Positions 34,984 through 44,017 of a stretch of 64,000 bases of DNA are shown here, in pieces. The position numbers were made by a program, and so were the translations under genes. The stretch is from Ruminococcaceae bacterium BL-4. Lineage in GTDB: Bacteria; Bacillota; Clostridia; Oscillospirales; Acutalibacteraceae. The stretch is taken from assembly GCA_902809935.1 (NCBI GenBank), contig LR778134.1, positions 1,860,001-1,924,000 on the forward strand, given 5' to 3'. The notes beneath the pieces are model-generated. The model was not told the origin of the DNA and ran no database searches. It saw nothing but the letters and a program-made list of their open reading frames with translations. Every line of letters starts with the position of its first letter. Position 1 is the first letter of the stretch.

Positions 34984-36297
34984 GTGGCAGTTTTTATTAA
35001 AGAGGTGCAGGCTGATACTCCAGCAGCATTGGCAGGCATTACAGGGCAGGATAAATTGATTTCTATTAATGGACATCCTATCATTGATGTTTTAGATTAT
35101 CGCTTTTATGAGACCAATCGGAATTTGAAATTGGTTTTAAAAAGAGAAAATTCTGTTCGTACAGTTTCAATTCATAAGGGACAATATGAACCGATCGGAC
35201 TTGAGTTTGAAACTTATTTAATAGATCAGCAGCATTCCTGCGCCAATCGCTGTATTTTTTGTTTTATTGATCAGCTTCCAAAAGGAATGCGGGAAACATT
35301 ATATTTTAAAGATGATGACTCACGTCTTTCTTTTTTGTTTGGCAATTACATTACCATGACAAATTTAAGTGACCGTGAAGTGGATCGCATTATCCAAATG
35401 CATATCAGTCCGATTAACATTTCTGTCCATACTACAAATCCAGAGCTGCGCTGCAAAATGATGGGAAATCGTCTTGCAGGAGAGTCTTTAAAGTATTTGT
35501 ATCGCTTGGCAAAAGCCAATACAAAAATTAACTGCCAGCTGGTGCTGTGCCCAGGCATTAATGACGGGGAAGAATTAGAGCGTACTTTGAGTGATCTTTC
35601 TTCCTGTGTCCCGGCGATTCAAAGTATTGCGTTAGTCCCTCTTGGGGTGACGAAGTATCGTGATGGGCTTTATCCACTCGTTCCTTATACACCGCAGCAG
35701 GCAAAAAAGGTGATCGATCAAGCGGAAGCATGGGGAGAGAGATTTTTTAAAAAATATGGGAATCGTATTTGTTATGCAGCAGATGAATTTTATTTAAAAG
35801 CAAACCTTCCCATTCCAGATGCTGAATTTTACGGCGATTTTGATCAGTTGGAAAATGGTGTTGGCCTTTTAGCCTCTCAGAAGCAAGAATTTGAAATGGC
35901 GGCAGAAGATTTTAAAGAGCCCTCTCAGATGAGAAAAGTAACACTTGCGACCGGAACAGCAGCAGCTCCATTTTTAAAGGAACTGCTTGACGGATTTCAA
36001 AGAAAATGTAATAATCTAATTTGTCAGGTGACTCCAATTCGCAATGACTTTTTTGGGACTACCATTACCGTGGCGGGGCTTATCACAGGACAGGACTTGA
36101 TTGCCCAGCTTCAAGGAAAAGATTTGGGAGACGAACTTTTGCTGCCAACTGTGATGCTTCGGCATGAGCAGGATTTATTTTTGGACAATGTTTCAATTGA
36201 CGAAGTTGAAAAAGCATTAAAAGTTCCGATTCGTTTAGTACCAAATGATGGATGGGAACTTTTGAATGCAGTATTAGGGAGGAAAGATGATGTCTAA
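34984..36297 (+). CDS. DUF512 protein with PDZ and radical-SAM-like cysteines
   Basis: 437 residues from the GTG at 34984, behind GGGGGGAA. The frame is open from 34900, but that stretch contains the rpmF terminator, so the upstream part is not coding. A short PDZ domain (about 4-60, IKEVQADTPAALAGI) is followed by CANRCIFCFIDQLP, a C-x3-C-x2-C cluster as in radical SAM enzymes (about 87-100). The C-terminal DUF512 region includes RNDFFGTTITVAGLITGQD. The substrate is unknown. It overlaps der by 8 bp, an order common in Clostridia. Confidence 0.85.
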   Translation: MAVFIKEVQADTPAALAGITGQDKLISINGHPIIDVLDYRFYETNRNLKLVLKRENSVRTVSIHKGQYEPIGLEFETYLIDQQHSCANRCIFCFIDQLPKGMRETLYFKDDDSRLSFLFGNYITMTNLSDREVDRIIQMHISPINISVHTTNPELRCKMMGNRLAGESLKYLYRLAKANTKINCQLVLCPGINDGEELERTLSDLSSCVPAIQSIALVPLGVTKYRDGLYPLVPYTPQQAKKVIDQAEAWGERFFKKYGNRICYAADEFYLKANLPIPDAEFYGDFDQLENGVGLLASQKQEFEMAAEDFKEPSQMRKVTLATGTAAAPFLKELLDGFQRKCNNLICQVTPIRNDFFGTTITVAGLITGQDLIAQLQGKDLGDELLLPTVMLRHEQDLFLDNVSIDEVEKALKVPIRLVPNDGWELLNAVLGRKDDV

Positions 36298-37612
36298 ACC
36301 GGTAGTAGCAATTGTAGGACGGCCAAATGTAGGCAAGTCTACTTTATTCAATAAATTGATCGGAGCTCGCCTCTCTATTGTAGAAGATACCCCAGGCGTA
36401 ACAAGAGATCGTATCTATGGAGAGTGCGAATGGGATGGCCGAAAAATTTGCCTGATTGATACAGGAGGAATTGAAGTCAAAACAAGTGATCTTTTACTGT
36501 CACAAATGCGGGAACAGGCACAGCTCGCAATCGATACGGCAAATGTGATTGTCTTTGTAACCGACATCCACAGCGGCATTTTGGCAGCGGATCGAGATAT
36601 TGCCGCAATGTTGATGAAAAGCGGTCGCCCGATTATTTTGTGCGTTAATAAAGTGGATTCTGTTGGAGAACCTCCGATGGAATTTTATGAGTTCTACAAC
36701 TTGGGATTAGGAGATCCGATTGCAGTTTCTTCCGTACACGGACATGGTACTGGAGATCTTCTCGACCGGGTCATAGAATTGCTCCCTGAGGAAACAGAGG
36801 AAGAAGACGCCGTTGATACCATTCATGTAGCTGTTATCGGAAAGCCAAATGCCGGAAAGTCTTCCCTTATCAATAAAATTGTTGGAGAGAATCGCTGTAT
36901 CGTTTCTGATGTTGCCGGAACAACAAGAGACGCTATTGATACAGAGGTAGAAAATTCTTATGGCAATTTTGTCTTGATTGATACTGCAGGCTTGCGTCGA
37001 AAGAGCAGGGTTACAGATACGATCGAACACTATAGTGTCCTGCGGGCACAAATGGCAATTGAGAGGTCTGATGTGTGCGTTATTATGATTGACGCGACCG
37101 AAGGATTTACAGAGCAGGACAGTAAAGTTGCCGGACTTGCTCATGAAAGCGGAAAAGGATGTATTATTGCAGTTAATAAATGGGATGCCGTTGAAAAAGA
37201 TGGGCGGACAATGGAGTCCTTCCGCAAAAGTCTGCAAAACGATTTTTCTTTTATGGACTATGCACCGATCATTTTTATTTCGGCGAAAACTGGACAGCGA
37301 ATTGATCAGCTCTTTAGTATGATTAAACAAGTTGCAAAATCAAATTCAATGCGTATTGCAACAGGCATGCTTAATGACGTTTTGGCGCAGGCGACGGCAC
37401 GTGTACAGCCGCCTACCGATAAAGGTCGGCGCTTGAAAATTTATTATATGACACAGGCAAGTACAAATCCGCCAACATTTGTGTGCTTTGTCAATTCGGC
37501 TGAATTATTCCATTTTTCCTATCAGCGTTATCTGGAGAATCGGATTCGAGAGACTTTTGGACTGGAAGGAACTCCGGTTCGCTTTATTATCCGTGAACGC
37601 GGAGATTCTTAA
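36290..37612 (+). CDS. der: Ribosome biogenesis GTPase Der (EngA)
   Basis: 440 residues with two tandem G domains and a KH-like C-terminal domain. G1 motifs are GRPNVGKS and GKPNAGKS; G3 motifs are DTGG and DTAG; G4 motifs are NKVD and NKWD. It is needed for 50S subunit assembly. Two adjacent ATGs exist (36287, 36290); the second has better spacing from GGGAGG. It overlaps the DUF512 gene. Confidence 0.96.
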   Translation: MSKPVVAIVGRPNVGKSTLFNKLIGARLSIVEDTPGVTRDRIYGECEWDGRKICLIDTGGIEVKTSDLLLSQMREQAQLAIDTANVIVFVTDIHSGILAADRDIAAMLMKSGRPIILCVNKVDSVGEPPMEFYEFYNLGLGDPIAVSSVHGHGTGDLLDRVIELLPEETEEEDAVDTIHVAVIGKPNAGKSSLINKIVGENRCIVSDVAGTTRDAIDTEVENSYGNFVLIDTAGLRRKSRVTDTIEHYSVLRAQMAIERSDVCVIMIDATEGFTEQDSKVAGLAHESGKGCIIAVNKWDAVEKDGRTMESFRKSLQNDFSFMDYAPIIFISAKTGQRIDQLFSMIKQVAKSNSMRIATGMLNDVLAQATARVQPPTDKGRRLKIYYMTQASTNPPTFVCFVNSAELFHFSYQRYLENRIRETFGLEGTPVRFIIRERGDS

Positions 37613-37630
37613 AGGGGGGAGAGAAAAAGA

Positions 37631-38326
37631 ATGAATGGTTCAGATTTGATTGCTCCAAGTCTAATTGTAGCAGTTATTTCTTATTTGCTTGGAAGTCTTA
37701 GCTTCTCAATTATTTTTACAAAATTTTTTGAAAAAAAAGATATTCGAACAATGGGCAGTGGAAATGCAGGGGCGACAAATGTTTTGCGCTCTGTGGGGCC
37801 TAAAGCAGCTATTTGTACGTTTATTTTTGATTTTTTGAAAGGGGTAGCTTCGGTCTTAATTGGAAAGCTGATTTTTTCCATGATGCTGCCGTCCGGCGTT
37901 TTACTTTCCGAAATGGTTCAGTATGGTACCTACATCGCAGGCTTTTCCTGCGTTTTTGGGCATATGTTTCCAATTTATTTTGGTTTCCGTGGGGGAAAGG
38001 GTATTTTGACAACAGCAGCAATTATCGCCTTGATTGACTGGCGCGTATTTTTGGTTGTAATCGTAGTGTTCTTAGCTACCTTTGTAATTTCTAAGATTGT
38101 TTCTTTGTCATCAATATTAGCAGCGATTATGTATCCTGTTGGGACGTTTTTGATTAATTATTTCTTTGAGTATAAAACCGGAAATATGCCTTTCCGCTTT
38201 GTTCTCGTTACATCAGTAGCAACTCTCTGCATGGCGGCAGTGATTGTTATTCGCCATCATGGGAATATCAGTAGGATTTTAAATGGAACTGAGAAGAAGT
38301 TGTCTATAAAAAAGCATAATTCGTAA
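37631..38326 (+). CDS. plsY: Glycerol-3-phosphate acyltransferase PlsY
   Basis: 231 residues, membrane protein with five or more hydrophobic helices. The three PlsY motifs are present: GSLSFSIIFTKFF near the N-terminus, GSGNAGATNVLRS (about 39-51) and GHMFPIYFGFRGGKG (about 113-127). It transfers acyl groups from acyl-phosphate to glycerol-3-phosphate, the first step of phospholipid synthesis. It lies 18 bp after der. A 15-bp terminator follows. Confidence 0.94.
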   Translation: MNGSDLIAPSLIVAVISYLLGSLSFSIIFTKFFEKKDIRTMGSGNAGATNVLRSVGPKAAICTFIFDFLKGVASVLIGKLIFSMMLPSGVLLSEMVQYGTYIAGFSCVFGHMFPIYFGFRGGKGILTTAAIIALIDWRVFLVVIVVFLATFVISKIVSLSSILAAIMYPVGTFLINYFFEYKTGNMPFRFVLVTSVATLCMAAVIVIRHHGNISRILNGTEKKLSIKKHNS

Positions 38327-38342
38327 TAATATAAATGAAAAG

Positions 38343-38375
38343 AAAAAGGGACTTCTTTTTAAGAAGTCCCTTTTT
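38343..38375. terminator. Bidirectional terminator between plsY and rpmB
   Basis: Perfect 15-bp stem AAAAAGGGACTTCTT / AAGAAGTCCCTTTTT (38343-38357 with 38361-38375), three-base loop, suited to both converging transcripts. Confidence 0.9.
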
Positions 38376-38402
38376 AACAAATTCAATTTTAAAAATGATG
38401 CA

Positions 38403-38591
38403 TCAAACAGCGCGGGTAACCTTACCGGAACGCAGGCAACGGGTGCAGGCATAAATACGTTTAGGGGAACCATTTACCACTGCTTTCACACGTTTGACGT
38501 TTGGTTTCCAAGTCCGGTTGGAACGTCTGTGGGAATGGGAAACCCTAATACCAAACACTAAATCCTTGCCGCAGATTTCACACTTTGCCAT
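38403..38591 (-). CDS. rpmB: 50S ribosomal protein L28
   Basis: 62 residues, full length. It starts MAKCEICGKD and has CTRCLRSGKV near the C-terminus, giving two CxxC pairs, so this is the zinc-binding form. VSHSHRRSNRTWKPNVKRVK is the L28 rRNA-binding core. Single gene with its own promoter and a shared terminator. In Bacillus rpmB lies beside spoVM; here it is 22 kb away. Confidence 0.96.
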   Translation of the reverse strand: MAKCEICGKDLVFGIRVSHSHRRSNRTWKPNVKRVKAVVNGSPKRIYACTRCLRSGKVTRAV

Positions 38592-38644
38592 GAGTCTGCA
38601 CCTCCTTTTATATATGGATAAATGAATTTTTACACAACAATGTT

Positions 38645-38673
38645 ATTATACAAGACCCCAGCTTAAAATGCAA
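38645..38673 (-). promoter_or_regulatory. Promoter of rpmB
   Basis: On the minus strand, TTGCAT (38673-38668), 17-base spacer, TATAAT (38650-38645). Confidence 0.75.
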
Positions 38674-38713
38674 GTGTTTTTTTCGATTCCTTTTGCATCG
38701 CTTTTGCAAGTCC

Positions 38714-38742
38714 TTGTTTTTTAGTTTCTTATGTATTATAAT
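38714..38742 (+). promoter_or_regulatory. Promoter of the site-2 protease/scp operon
   Basis: TTGTTT (38714-38719), 17-base spacer, TATAAT (38737-38742), 29 bases before the gene. Confidence 0.55.
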
Positions 38743-38771
38743 AACAAAATAATGAAGGAGTGTAGCCCAAT

Positions 38772-39464
38772 ATGCTTTTCAACATGATTCAAAATATCAT
38801 GAGCGGCAACGGAGTGAATATGAGCACGCTGATTTCCGGCATTTTTGCCATGTTGCTCATTATCTTTTTAATTCTTCCGCTCCATGAATGTGCACATGGA
38901 TGGGTCGCCTTGAAACTGGGTGACAACACAGCAAAATATCAAGGACGCCTAACATTGGATCCAATTGCAAGTATGGATCCAATGGGGACACTTTGCCTTT
39001 TACTGTTTGGATATGGGTGGGCAAAGCCTGTTCCGGTAGATCCTCGGAATTTTAAGAATCCAAAACGTGATATGGCACTGACTGCTTTAGCAGGTCCTCT
39101 CTCTAATTTAATTGCGGCTCTTGTTGGTGCTTTGGTGCTGCGGATTTTAGTCCTGCCTTTTCACATGAATTTGGCAACGCCGGTATGGCAGTTTTTTAGC
39201 TTTTATATTGGAATTAATATTTCTTTGGCCGTTTTTAATCTGCTTCCGATTCCGCCGCTGGATGGCTCTAAGATCGTTGGAGGATTTCTTTCTTCTCAGG
39301 CTTTATATAATTATTACAAATATCAAAATGTGATTTCCCTTGTTTTGATTATGGTCCTTTTTATGGGCTTTTTGGATCTTCCGCTTACTTTTTTGAACAA
39401 TTTATTTTATAATGGAATTAATATTATTGCAGATCTTCCTTTTCGGCTGTTTGGATTTGTATAA
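38772..39464 (+). CDS. Site-2 protease family membrane metallopeptidase (M50)
   Basis: 230 residues, four to six hydrophobic segments. The zinc motif HECAH lies in LPLHECAHGWVALKLGD (about 37-53), and the third ligand motif is NLLPIPPLDGSKI (about 157-169), the M50 N-x-x-P-x4-D-G pattern. This is the YwhC-like short class without PDZ. Physiological substrates are unknown; candidates include anti-sigma factors. AAGGAGTG precedes the ATG; scpA follows after 22 bp. Confidence 0.9.
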   Translation: MLFNMIQNIMSGNGVNMSTLISGIFAMLLIIFLILPLHECAHGWVALKLGDNTAKYQGRLTLDPIASMDPMGTLCLLLFGYGWAKPVPVDPRNFKNPKRDMALTALAGPLSNLIAALVGALVLRILVLPFHMNLATPVWQFFSFYIGINISLAVFNLLPIPPLDGSKIVGGFLSSQALYNYYKYQNVISLVLIMVLFMGFLDLPLTFLNNLFYNGINIIADLPFRLFGFV

Positions 39465-39486
39465 TGATTAATAAAACGAGGAAAAG

Positions 39487-40218
39487 ATGGAAAAGCTAAC
39501 CTATCAGCTAGAGGCTTTTGAAGGGCCTTTGGATTTATTACTCTATCTGATCCGTAAGAATAAACTGAATATTTGTGATATTCCAATTGCTGAAGTTTTG
39601 GATCAGTATATGGCTCAAATTAATGCAGCAAAAGCTGAAAATATGGATGTGGCCAGTGAGTTTTTAGAGATGGCAACACGCCTTGTCTATATTAAAACTG
39701 TTTACCTCTTGCCAAAGCACGAAGAAGCAGACCAGATGAAAGCGGAATTGAGCGGACAACTGTTAGAATATGAAGAATGTAAGCGCATTGCCGCTCTTTT
39801 AAAAGAAAAGTTCCAAATGGATCACTTTGTGCGGGTGCCGGAAGAAATTGAGCCGGATTATACCTATCGCCGACATCATCTCCCAGAAGAACTTTACAAT
39901 GCATATGTAAATACACTTGGGAAAAAGCAAATCTCTCAGAAACCTTCTCAAGAAAGCTTTTCTGGAATTGTTTCTCATAGAATCGTTTCTGTCGCTTCAC
40001 AGATCGTTTTTGTTTTGCGCAGTCTTTGGAAAAAGCCCCAAATTTCTTATCGAGAACTTTTTGTTCACAAAAATGATCGTTCGGAATTGGTTGCGACTTT
40101 TTTGGCGGTATTGGAACTTGTTCGGGGAAAGCGAATTCGTGTGGACGGAGATCATGATTCTGCGAAAGTAACGATCGTAAAGGAGAGAAAAAGAGTGCCA
40201 TGGAAAAACAAAATCTGA
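39487..40218 (+). CDS. scpA: Segregation and condensation protein A
   Basis: 243 residues, kleisin. The N-terminal YQLEAFEGPLDLLLYLIRKNKLNICDIPI is the family signature and the C-terminal winged helix ends near 235. With ScpB it bridges SMC heads for chromosome condensation. GAGGAAAAG abuts the ATG. The last 19 bp overlap scpB. Confidence 0.95.
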   Translation: MEKLTYQLEAFEGPLDLLLYLIRKNKLNICDIPIAEVLDQYMAQINAAKAENMDVASEFLEMATRLVYIKTVYLLPKHEEADQMKAELSGQLLEYEECKRIAALLKEKFQMDHFVRVPEEIEPDYTYRRHHLPEELYNAYVNTLGKKQISQKPSQESFSGIVSHRIVSVASQIVFVLRSLWKKPQISYRELFVHKNDRSELVATFLAVLELVRGKRIRVDGDHDSAKVTIVKERKRVPWKNKI

Positions 40219-40787
40219 ATTCCGCAATAGAAGCACTTCTTTTCGCAAGCGGCGATCCTCTTTCTGTTTCCCGCATTGCTGAAGTCTTAAATCTCACACA
40301 AAAGCAGGCTCAAAAAGCTGCAGAAGACACAATGACGAGCTTTAATACCCGTCAGGGAGGTATCCAAATTCTTCGATTAGAAGATTCTTTTCAGATGTGC
40401 AGCAGGCCGGAATTTGCTCCTCAGATTCGATCACTCTTGGAAATTCGGCGCAATACACCACTTTCTCAGGCAGCAATGGAAGTCCTTGCGATTATTTCCT
40501 ATAATCAACCGGTAACAAAGGCTTTTGTAGAGCAAATCCGCGGAGTGGATTGCTCGGGAGTCCTTGGAAGTTTGATGCAGAAAGGATTAATCGAAGAACG
40601 CGGCAGACTGGAGCTTCCTGGAAGACCTCTTCTTTATGGAACGACTTCTACTTTTTTACGTTGCTTTGGGATTTCCTCTTTGGAAGAATTGCCTTCTGTG
40701 CAGAAGAAAACGGAAGATGATGTCACAGAACCAGTGGAGAAATCTCAACTAGATAAATTAGAAATGAAAAGTGGAGAAACGATATGA
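40200..40787 (+). CDS. scpB: Segregation and condensation protein B
   Basis: 195 residues. Two winged-helix domains: NSAIEALLFASGDPLSVSRI (about 6-25) and LSQAAMEVLAIISYNQPVTK, with the typical GRLELPGRPLLYGTTSTFL. It is the SMC-ScpAB regulatory subunit. Translation is coupled to scpA by overlap. The acidic, Lys-rich tail (about 170-195) is not conserved. The stop overlaps the next gene in ATGATAG. Confidence 0.95.
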   Translation: MEKQNLNSAIEALLFASGDPLSVSRIAEVLNLTQKQAQKAAEDTMTSFNTRQGGIQILRLEDSFQMCSRPEFAPQIRSLLEIRRNTPLSQAAMEVLAIISYNQPVTKAFVEQIRGVDCSGVLGSLMQKGLIEERGRLELPGRPLLYGTTSTFLRCFGISSLEELPSVQKKTEDDVTEPVEKSQLDKLEMKSGETI

Positions 40788-41398
40788 TAGTCCTTTGGAT
40801 CATATTAGGGATTTTGTTGATTTTGCTTTTCTCTCCTCTTTGTGTCACGATGATTTATCAAGAAAGTTTTTGTGCAAAAATCAGATTTTTATTTTTGACC
40901 TATACTTTTCCACCGGAAAAATCGAAAGAAAAGACCAGTCAGGAAGAAAAAAAGCCAGAGAAACCAAAGAAAAAAGAGGATACAGATTCTCAAAAAGATC
41001 AATCCAAATGGAAGAATCTTTTTAAAGAACGCGGACTTGGCGGAATACTTGATCTTATGAAGAAGTTTATGGAGCAGGTTACAGCGCCAATTAAAAAACT
41101 ACTTGCGCATTTTCATATTAAGAAATTAGTCTGCGAAGTAGGTGTTTCAACAGAGGACGCAGCAGAAACCGCAATTCTTTATGGACAAGCTTGTGCAGTG
41201 ATTTATCCCGCTGTGGCAATGCTGACAGAAGCTGCAAAGTTTTATCAGTTTACCGTGTCGGTAGCGCCTGATTTTGACAAGAAAAAATCTTCGGTTAACT
41301 TCGAATTGGAATTTCATGTGTTGACAATTTGGCTTTTGATTACAGCAGTCCAAACTCTGTTTCATTTTATAAAATTTCGAAAAATGGAGAAAATATAA
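40784..41398 (+). CDS. DUF2953 membrane-anchored protein
   Basis: 204 residues. An N-terminal membrane segment (about 1-20), a highly charged Lys/Glu linker (about 45-75) and a conserved part LVCEVGVSTEDAAETAILYGQACAVIYPA (about 116-144), then a C-terminal hydrophobic segment. This fits DUF2953, which is usually found beside ytfJ and has no assigned biochemical role. Four-base overlap with scpB. A sporulation link is inferred only from the adjacent ytfJ. Confidence 0.8.
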   Translation: MIVLWIILGILLILLFSPLCVTMIYQESFCAKIRFLFLTYTFPPEKSKEKTSQEEKKPEKPKKKEDTDSQKDQSKWKNLFKERGLGGILDLMKKFMEQVTAPIKKLLAHFHIKKLVCEVGVSTEDAAETAILYGQACAVIYPAVAMLTEAAKFYQFTVSVAPDFDKKKSSVNFELEFHVLTIWLLITAVQTLFHFIKFRKMEKI

Positions 41399-41431
41399 AA
41401 TTATTTATTTTAGAAGAAAGCGGTGTATCAA

Positions 41432-41869
41432 ATGAGCGAACATCCAATTGAAGGACTTATGGGGACAACGCTGGAGAAAATTAAACAAATGGTGGATATC
41501 AATACCATCATTGGAGATCCCATTACTTCTCCGGACGGAACTATTATCATTCCTGTTTCAAAGATTAGTTATGGATTTGCTTCGGGCGGCTCAGATTTTG
41601 CTTCCAAAGTGCAAACGGATAAGAGCTTTTTTGGAGGCGGTGCCGGTGCGGGCGTAACAATTTCTCCGATCGCTTTTATTACGATCAGCAATGGAAATGT
41701 TAAAATGCTGCAGATCGATCCATATAATTCTTCCGCTGACAGAATTGTTGGAATAGTACCAGATGTCGTCGACAAAATCAGTAGCTTTGTAAAAGAAAGC
41801 AAAGAAAAAAAGGAAGCTAAAAAAGAAAAAGCATCAGAAGAAAATCCAATTGAAGATCCTCAAGTCTGA
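41432..41869 (+). CDS. ytfJ: Sporulation protein YtfJ (GerW family)
   Basis: 145 residues from the ATG at 41432; a GTG nine bases upstream overlaps the weak AAAGCGG site. The core VDINTIIGDPITSPDGTIIIPVSKIS and the Gly-rich FFGGGAGAGVTISPIAFI are the family hallmarks, followed by a helical tail ending in a Lys/Glu run. GerW is made in the forespore and is needed for normal spore germination. Last gene of the scp set before a weak hairpin. Confidence 0.9.
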   Translation: MSEHPIEGLMGTTLEKIKQMVDINTIIGDPITSPDGTIIIPVSKISYGFASGGSDFASKVQTDKSFFGGGAGAGVTISPIAFITISNGNVKMLQIDPYNSSADRIVGIVPDVVDKISSFVKESKEKKEAKKEKASEENPIEDPQV

Positions 41870-41891
41870 TTTTTAAACAACATTTTTAAGC

Positions 41892-41928
41892 AGCCGCCTG
41901 CATATGATTCAGTGGCAGGTGGTTGTTT
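41892..41928 (+). terminator. Possible weak terminator after ytfJ
   Basis: AGCCGCCTGC (41892-41901) pairs with GCAGGTGGTT (41915-41924) with two G-U pairs, followed by GTTTTG. It also covers the likely ribosome site of the next gene, so it may control translation instead. Confidence 0.4.
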
Positions 41929-43055
41929 TGTATCAAAAAGGATTTTTGAGAATTGGAATTGTTCTGATTATTTTAGTTGCTTTTTTGATTCCCGCTAATG
42001 CAGAAGAACTTTCTGTTTCGGCAGAAAGTGCAATTTTAGTAAATGCAGATAACGGAGAAGTTTTATGGGCAAAGAATGAAAATCAGGAATGCGCAATGGC
42101 AAGCACTACAAAAATCATGACAGCCTTGATCACTTTGGAACAGGCTGCTGAAGATGATAAAGTGGTTACCATTACAAAACAGATGACGGCAGTGGAAGGC
42201 TCTTCCATGGGGCTTCAGCCGGGGGAGCAGCTGCGTTTAAGCAGCCTTGCGGCAGGAATGCTCAGTGTTTCTGGGAATGATGCTGCTAATTCAGCTGCGA
42301 TCGCCATTGACGGAAGTGCAGAAAAATTTTCGGAACGAATGAATCAAAGAGCCAGAGAACTTGATATGGATCATACGCATTTCGTTACGCCCTCCGGGTT
42401 AGATGATGATGCGCATTATTCGACTGCGGCTGATATGGCAAAACTCACCTGTGCAGCAATGAAAAATTCTGCGTTTCAGAAGATTGTTTCACAGAAATCA
42501 ATTCAGGTAGAGTTCATAAATCCGCAAATTAAACGGATGTATGCAAACCATAATCGGCTTTTAAGTTTTTATCAGGGATGTATTGGAGTAAAAACTGGGT
42601 TCACTAAAAAAGCGGGACGCTGTTTGGTATCTGCGGCAGAACGTGACGGGGTGCGCGTAGTGGCAGTTACTTTAAATGCACCGGATGATTGGAATGATCA
42701 CCAGAAATTGTTGGATGAAGGATTTCAGAAGCTTCAGGCTATCACTTTTGACGATCGGTCTTTTGCGGCCGAGATTCCTTCTGCGACAGGTGGGGGGACG
42801 ATAGGAGTACGGGGCCAACTAGGGGATACAGTTGTTCTCTCCAAAGATAGTTATCCGGAACGCACAGTTGAATTGCCAAAGTTTTTGTATGCTCCGATTG
42901 AAAAAGGGCAGTGCGTTGGGAGAATCGTCTATCGTTTAAATGGACAGATCATTTCACAGACTCCGATTCTTGCAGATTCGGATGTTCCTGAACAAAGAAG
43001 CAAACAATCAATCTTTGATCGAATAAAACAATTTTGGATGTCTTGCTTTCCGTAA
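41928..43055 (+). CDS. D-alanyl-D-alanine carboxypeptidase (second copy)
   Basis: 375 residues if the TTG at 41928 is used, with AGGTG six bases before it; the result is a clean signal peptide (YQKGFLRIGIVLIILVAF, then PANA). An ATG at 41904 has no ribosome site, and a TTG at 41946 is too close to AAAGGA. The S11 motifs STTKIMT, SGND and KTGFTKKAG are intact, with a C-terminal beta domain and terminal helix. It trims peptidoglycan. Beside ytfJ and rluB, the place where sporulation-type dacB/dacF often lies. Confidence 0.9.
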   Translation: MYQKGFLRIGIVLIILVAFLIPANAEELSVSAESAILVNADNGEVLWAKNENQECAMASTTKIMTALITLEQAAEDDKVVTITKQMTAVEGSSMGLQPGEQLRLSSLAAGMLSVSGNDAANSAAIAIDGSAEKFSERMNQRARELDMDHTHFVTPSGLDDDAHYSTAADMAKLTCAAMKNSAFQKIVSQKSIQVEFINPQIKRMYANHNRLLSFYQGCIGVKTGFTKKAGRCLVSAAERDGVRVVAVTLNAPDDWNDHQKLLDEGFQKLQAITFDDRSFAAEIPSATGGGTIGVRGQLGDTVVLSKDSYPERTVELPKFLYAPIEKGQCVGRIVYRLNGQIISQTPILADSDVPEQRSKQSIFDRIKQFWMSCFP

Positions 43056-43089
43056 AATCAGAAAGAATGAAAAATGAGGAGAAATCAAA

Positions 43090-43887
43090 ATGGCAGAAAA
43101 AATCAGATTGCAAAAAATTCTTGCAGACAGCGGGGTCGCTTCACGCCGAAAAGCAGAATCTATGATAGAAGCAGGAAAAGTTCAAGTAAATGGAAAAACT
43201 GCTGTGATAGGGGATAAGGCGGATCCAAAGCATGACCAGATTTCTGTAGAAGGAAGACTCCTCAATACCCGTGTGAATGAAGTTTATTTGATGCTGCATA
43301 AACCAAGAGGATTCATTACTACTATGCAGGATGAAATGGGAAGAAAATGCGTTGCACAGTTAGTGCAGGATGTACCGACGCGTGTTTATCCTGTAGGACG
43401 TCTTGATAGAGAGAGCGAAGGCTTACTCCTGATGACGAATGACGGCGATTTTGCAAATGCAATGACGCATCCTTCTAAGCATGTCCCTAAGGTTTATCGA
43501 GTAACCGTGCACCCGACCATTACTGAAGAACAGCTTCTTCAGTTTGAGCTTGGAATGGAAATTGATGGGTATAAAACGGCTCCGGCTCAAGTCCGGGTGC
43601 TGAAAACAGAACCGGGACGAGTCGTTTTGGAGATTGTTCTGCACGAAGGAAGGAACCGTCAAATTCGCAAAATGTGCGAAGCGATGGGGCTTGAAGTAGC
43701 GCGTTTAAAAAGAATTGCGATGGGGCCTGTTCGTTTAGGAATGCTAAAACCCGGAGAATGGCGTTATCTTACTGCAGAAGAACTAAATGGGCTTCGAAAC
43801 GAAGCAAAGCATGGGGGAGCTTTGAAAAATCAGGGAAAGTCTTCCTCTTCTTATGAGAAAAATTTTAAGCACAACCCAAATCGTTAA
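43090..43887 (+). CDS. rluB: Pseudouridine synthase, RsuA/RluB family
   Basis: 265 residues. An S4 RNA-binding domain (about 4-60, RLQKILADSGVASRRKAE) is followed by the catalytic motif GRLDRESEGLLLMTNDG, whose Asp (about 104) attacks uridine, and by EGRNRQIRKMCEAMG. It modifies 23S rRNA (RluB type) by synteny with dacB-rluB. GAGGAGAA precedes the ATG. The basic tail after about 245 is likely disordered. Confidence 0.92.
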   Translation: MAEKIRLQKILADSGVASRRKAESMIEAGKVQVNGKTAVIGDKADPKHDQISVEGRLLNTRVNEVYLMLHKPRGFITTMQDEMGRKCVAQLVQDVPTRVYPVGRLDRESEGLLLMTNDGDFANAMTHPSKHVPKVYRVTVHPTITEEQLLQFELGMEIDGYKTAPAQVRVLKTEPGRVVLEIVLHEGRNRQIRKMCEAMGLEVARLKRIAMGPVRLGMLKPGEWRYLTAEELNGLRNEAKHGGALKNQGKSSSSYEKNFKHNPNR

Positions 43888-43909
43888 AAATTTGTTTTAT
43901 TTGAAATAC

Positions 43910-43938
43910 TTGCCAAGTGAAACAGAATCGTCTATAAT
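43910..43938 (+). promoter_or_regulatory. Promoter of the biotin carboxyltransferase genes
   Basis: TTGCCA (43910-43915), 17-base spacer, TATAAT (43933-43938). Confidence 0.65.
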
Positions 43939-44017
43939 CATTTTGTTATAGTAATGATGCTTAGAAATTGAAATTGTGTCTAATCAATTTTGAAGGCACA
44001 TGACGGGAGGAATCAGA

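Noticed and set aside
36707-37330. Antisense frame of 207 codons inside der
   Set aside because: No motif; der has both G domains intact in this region.
39692-40297. Antisense frame of 201 codons across scpA/scpB
   Set aside because: It covers two overlapping, well-supported genes and has no recognisable protein features.
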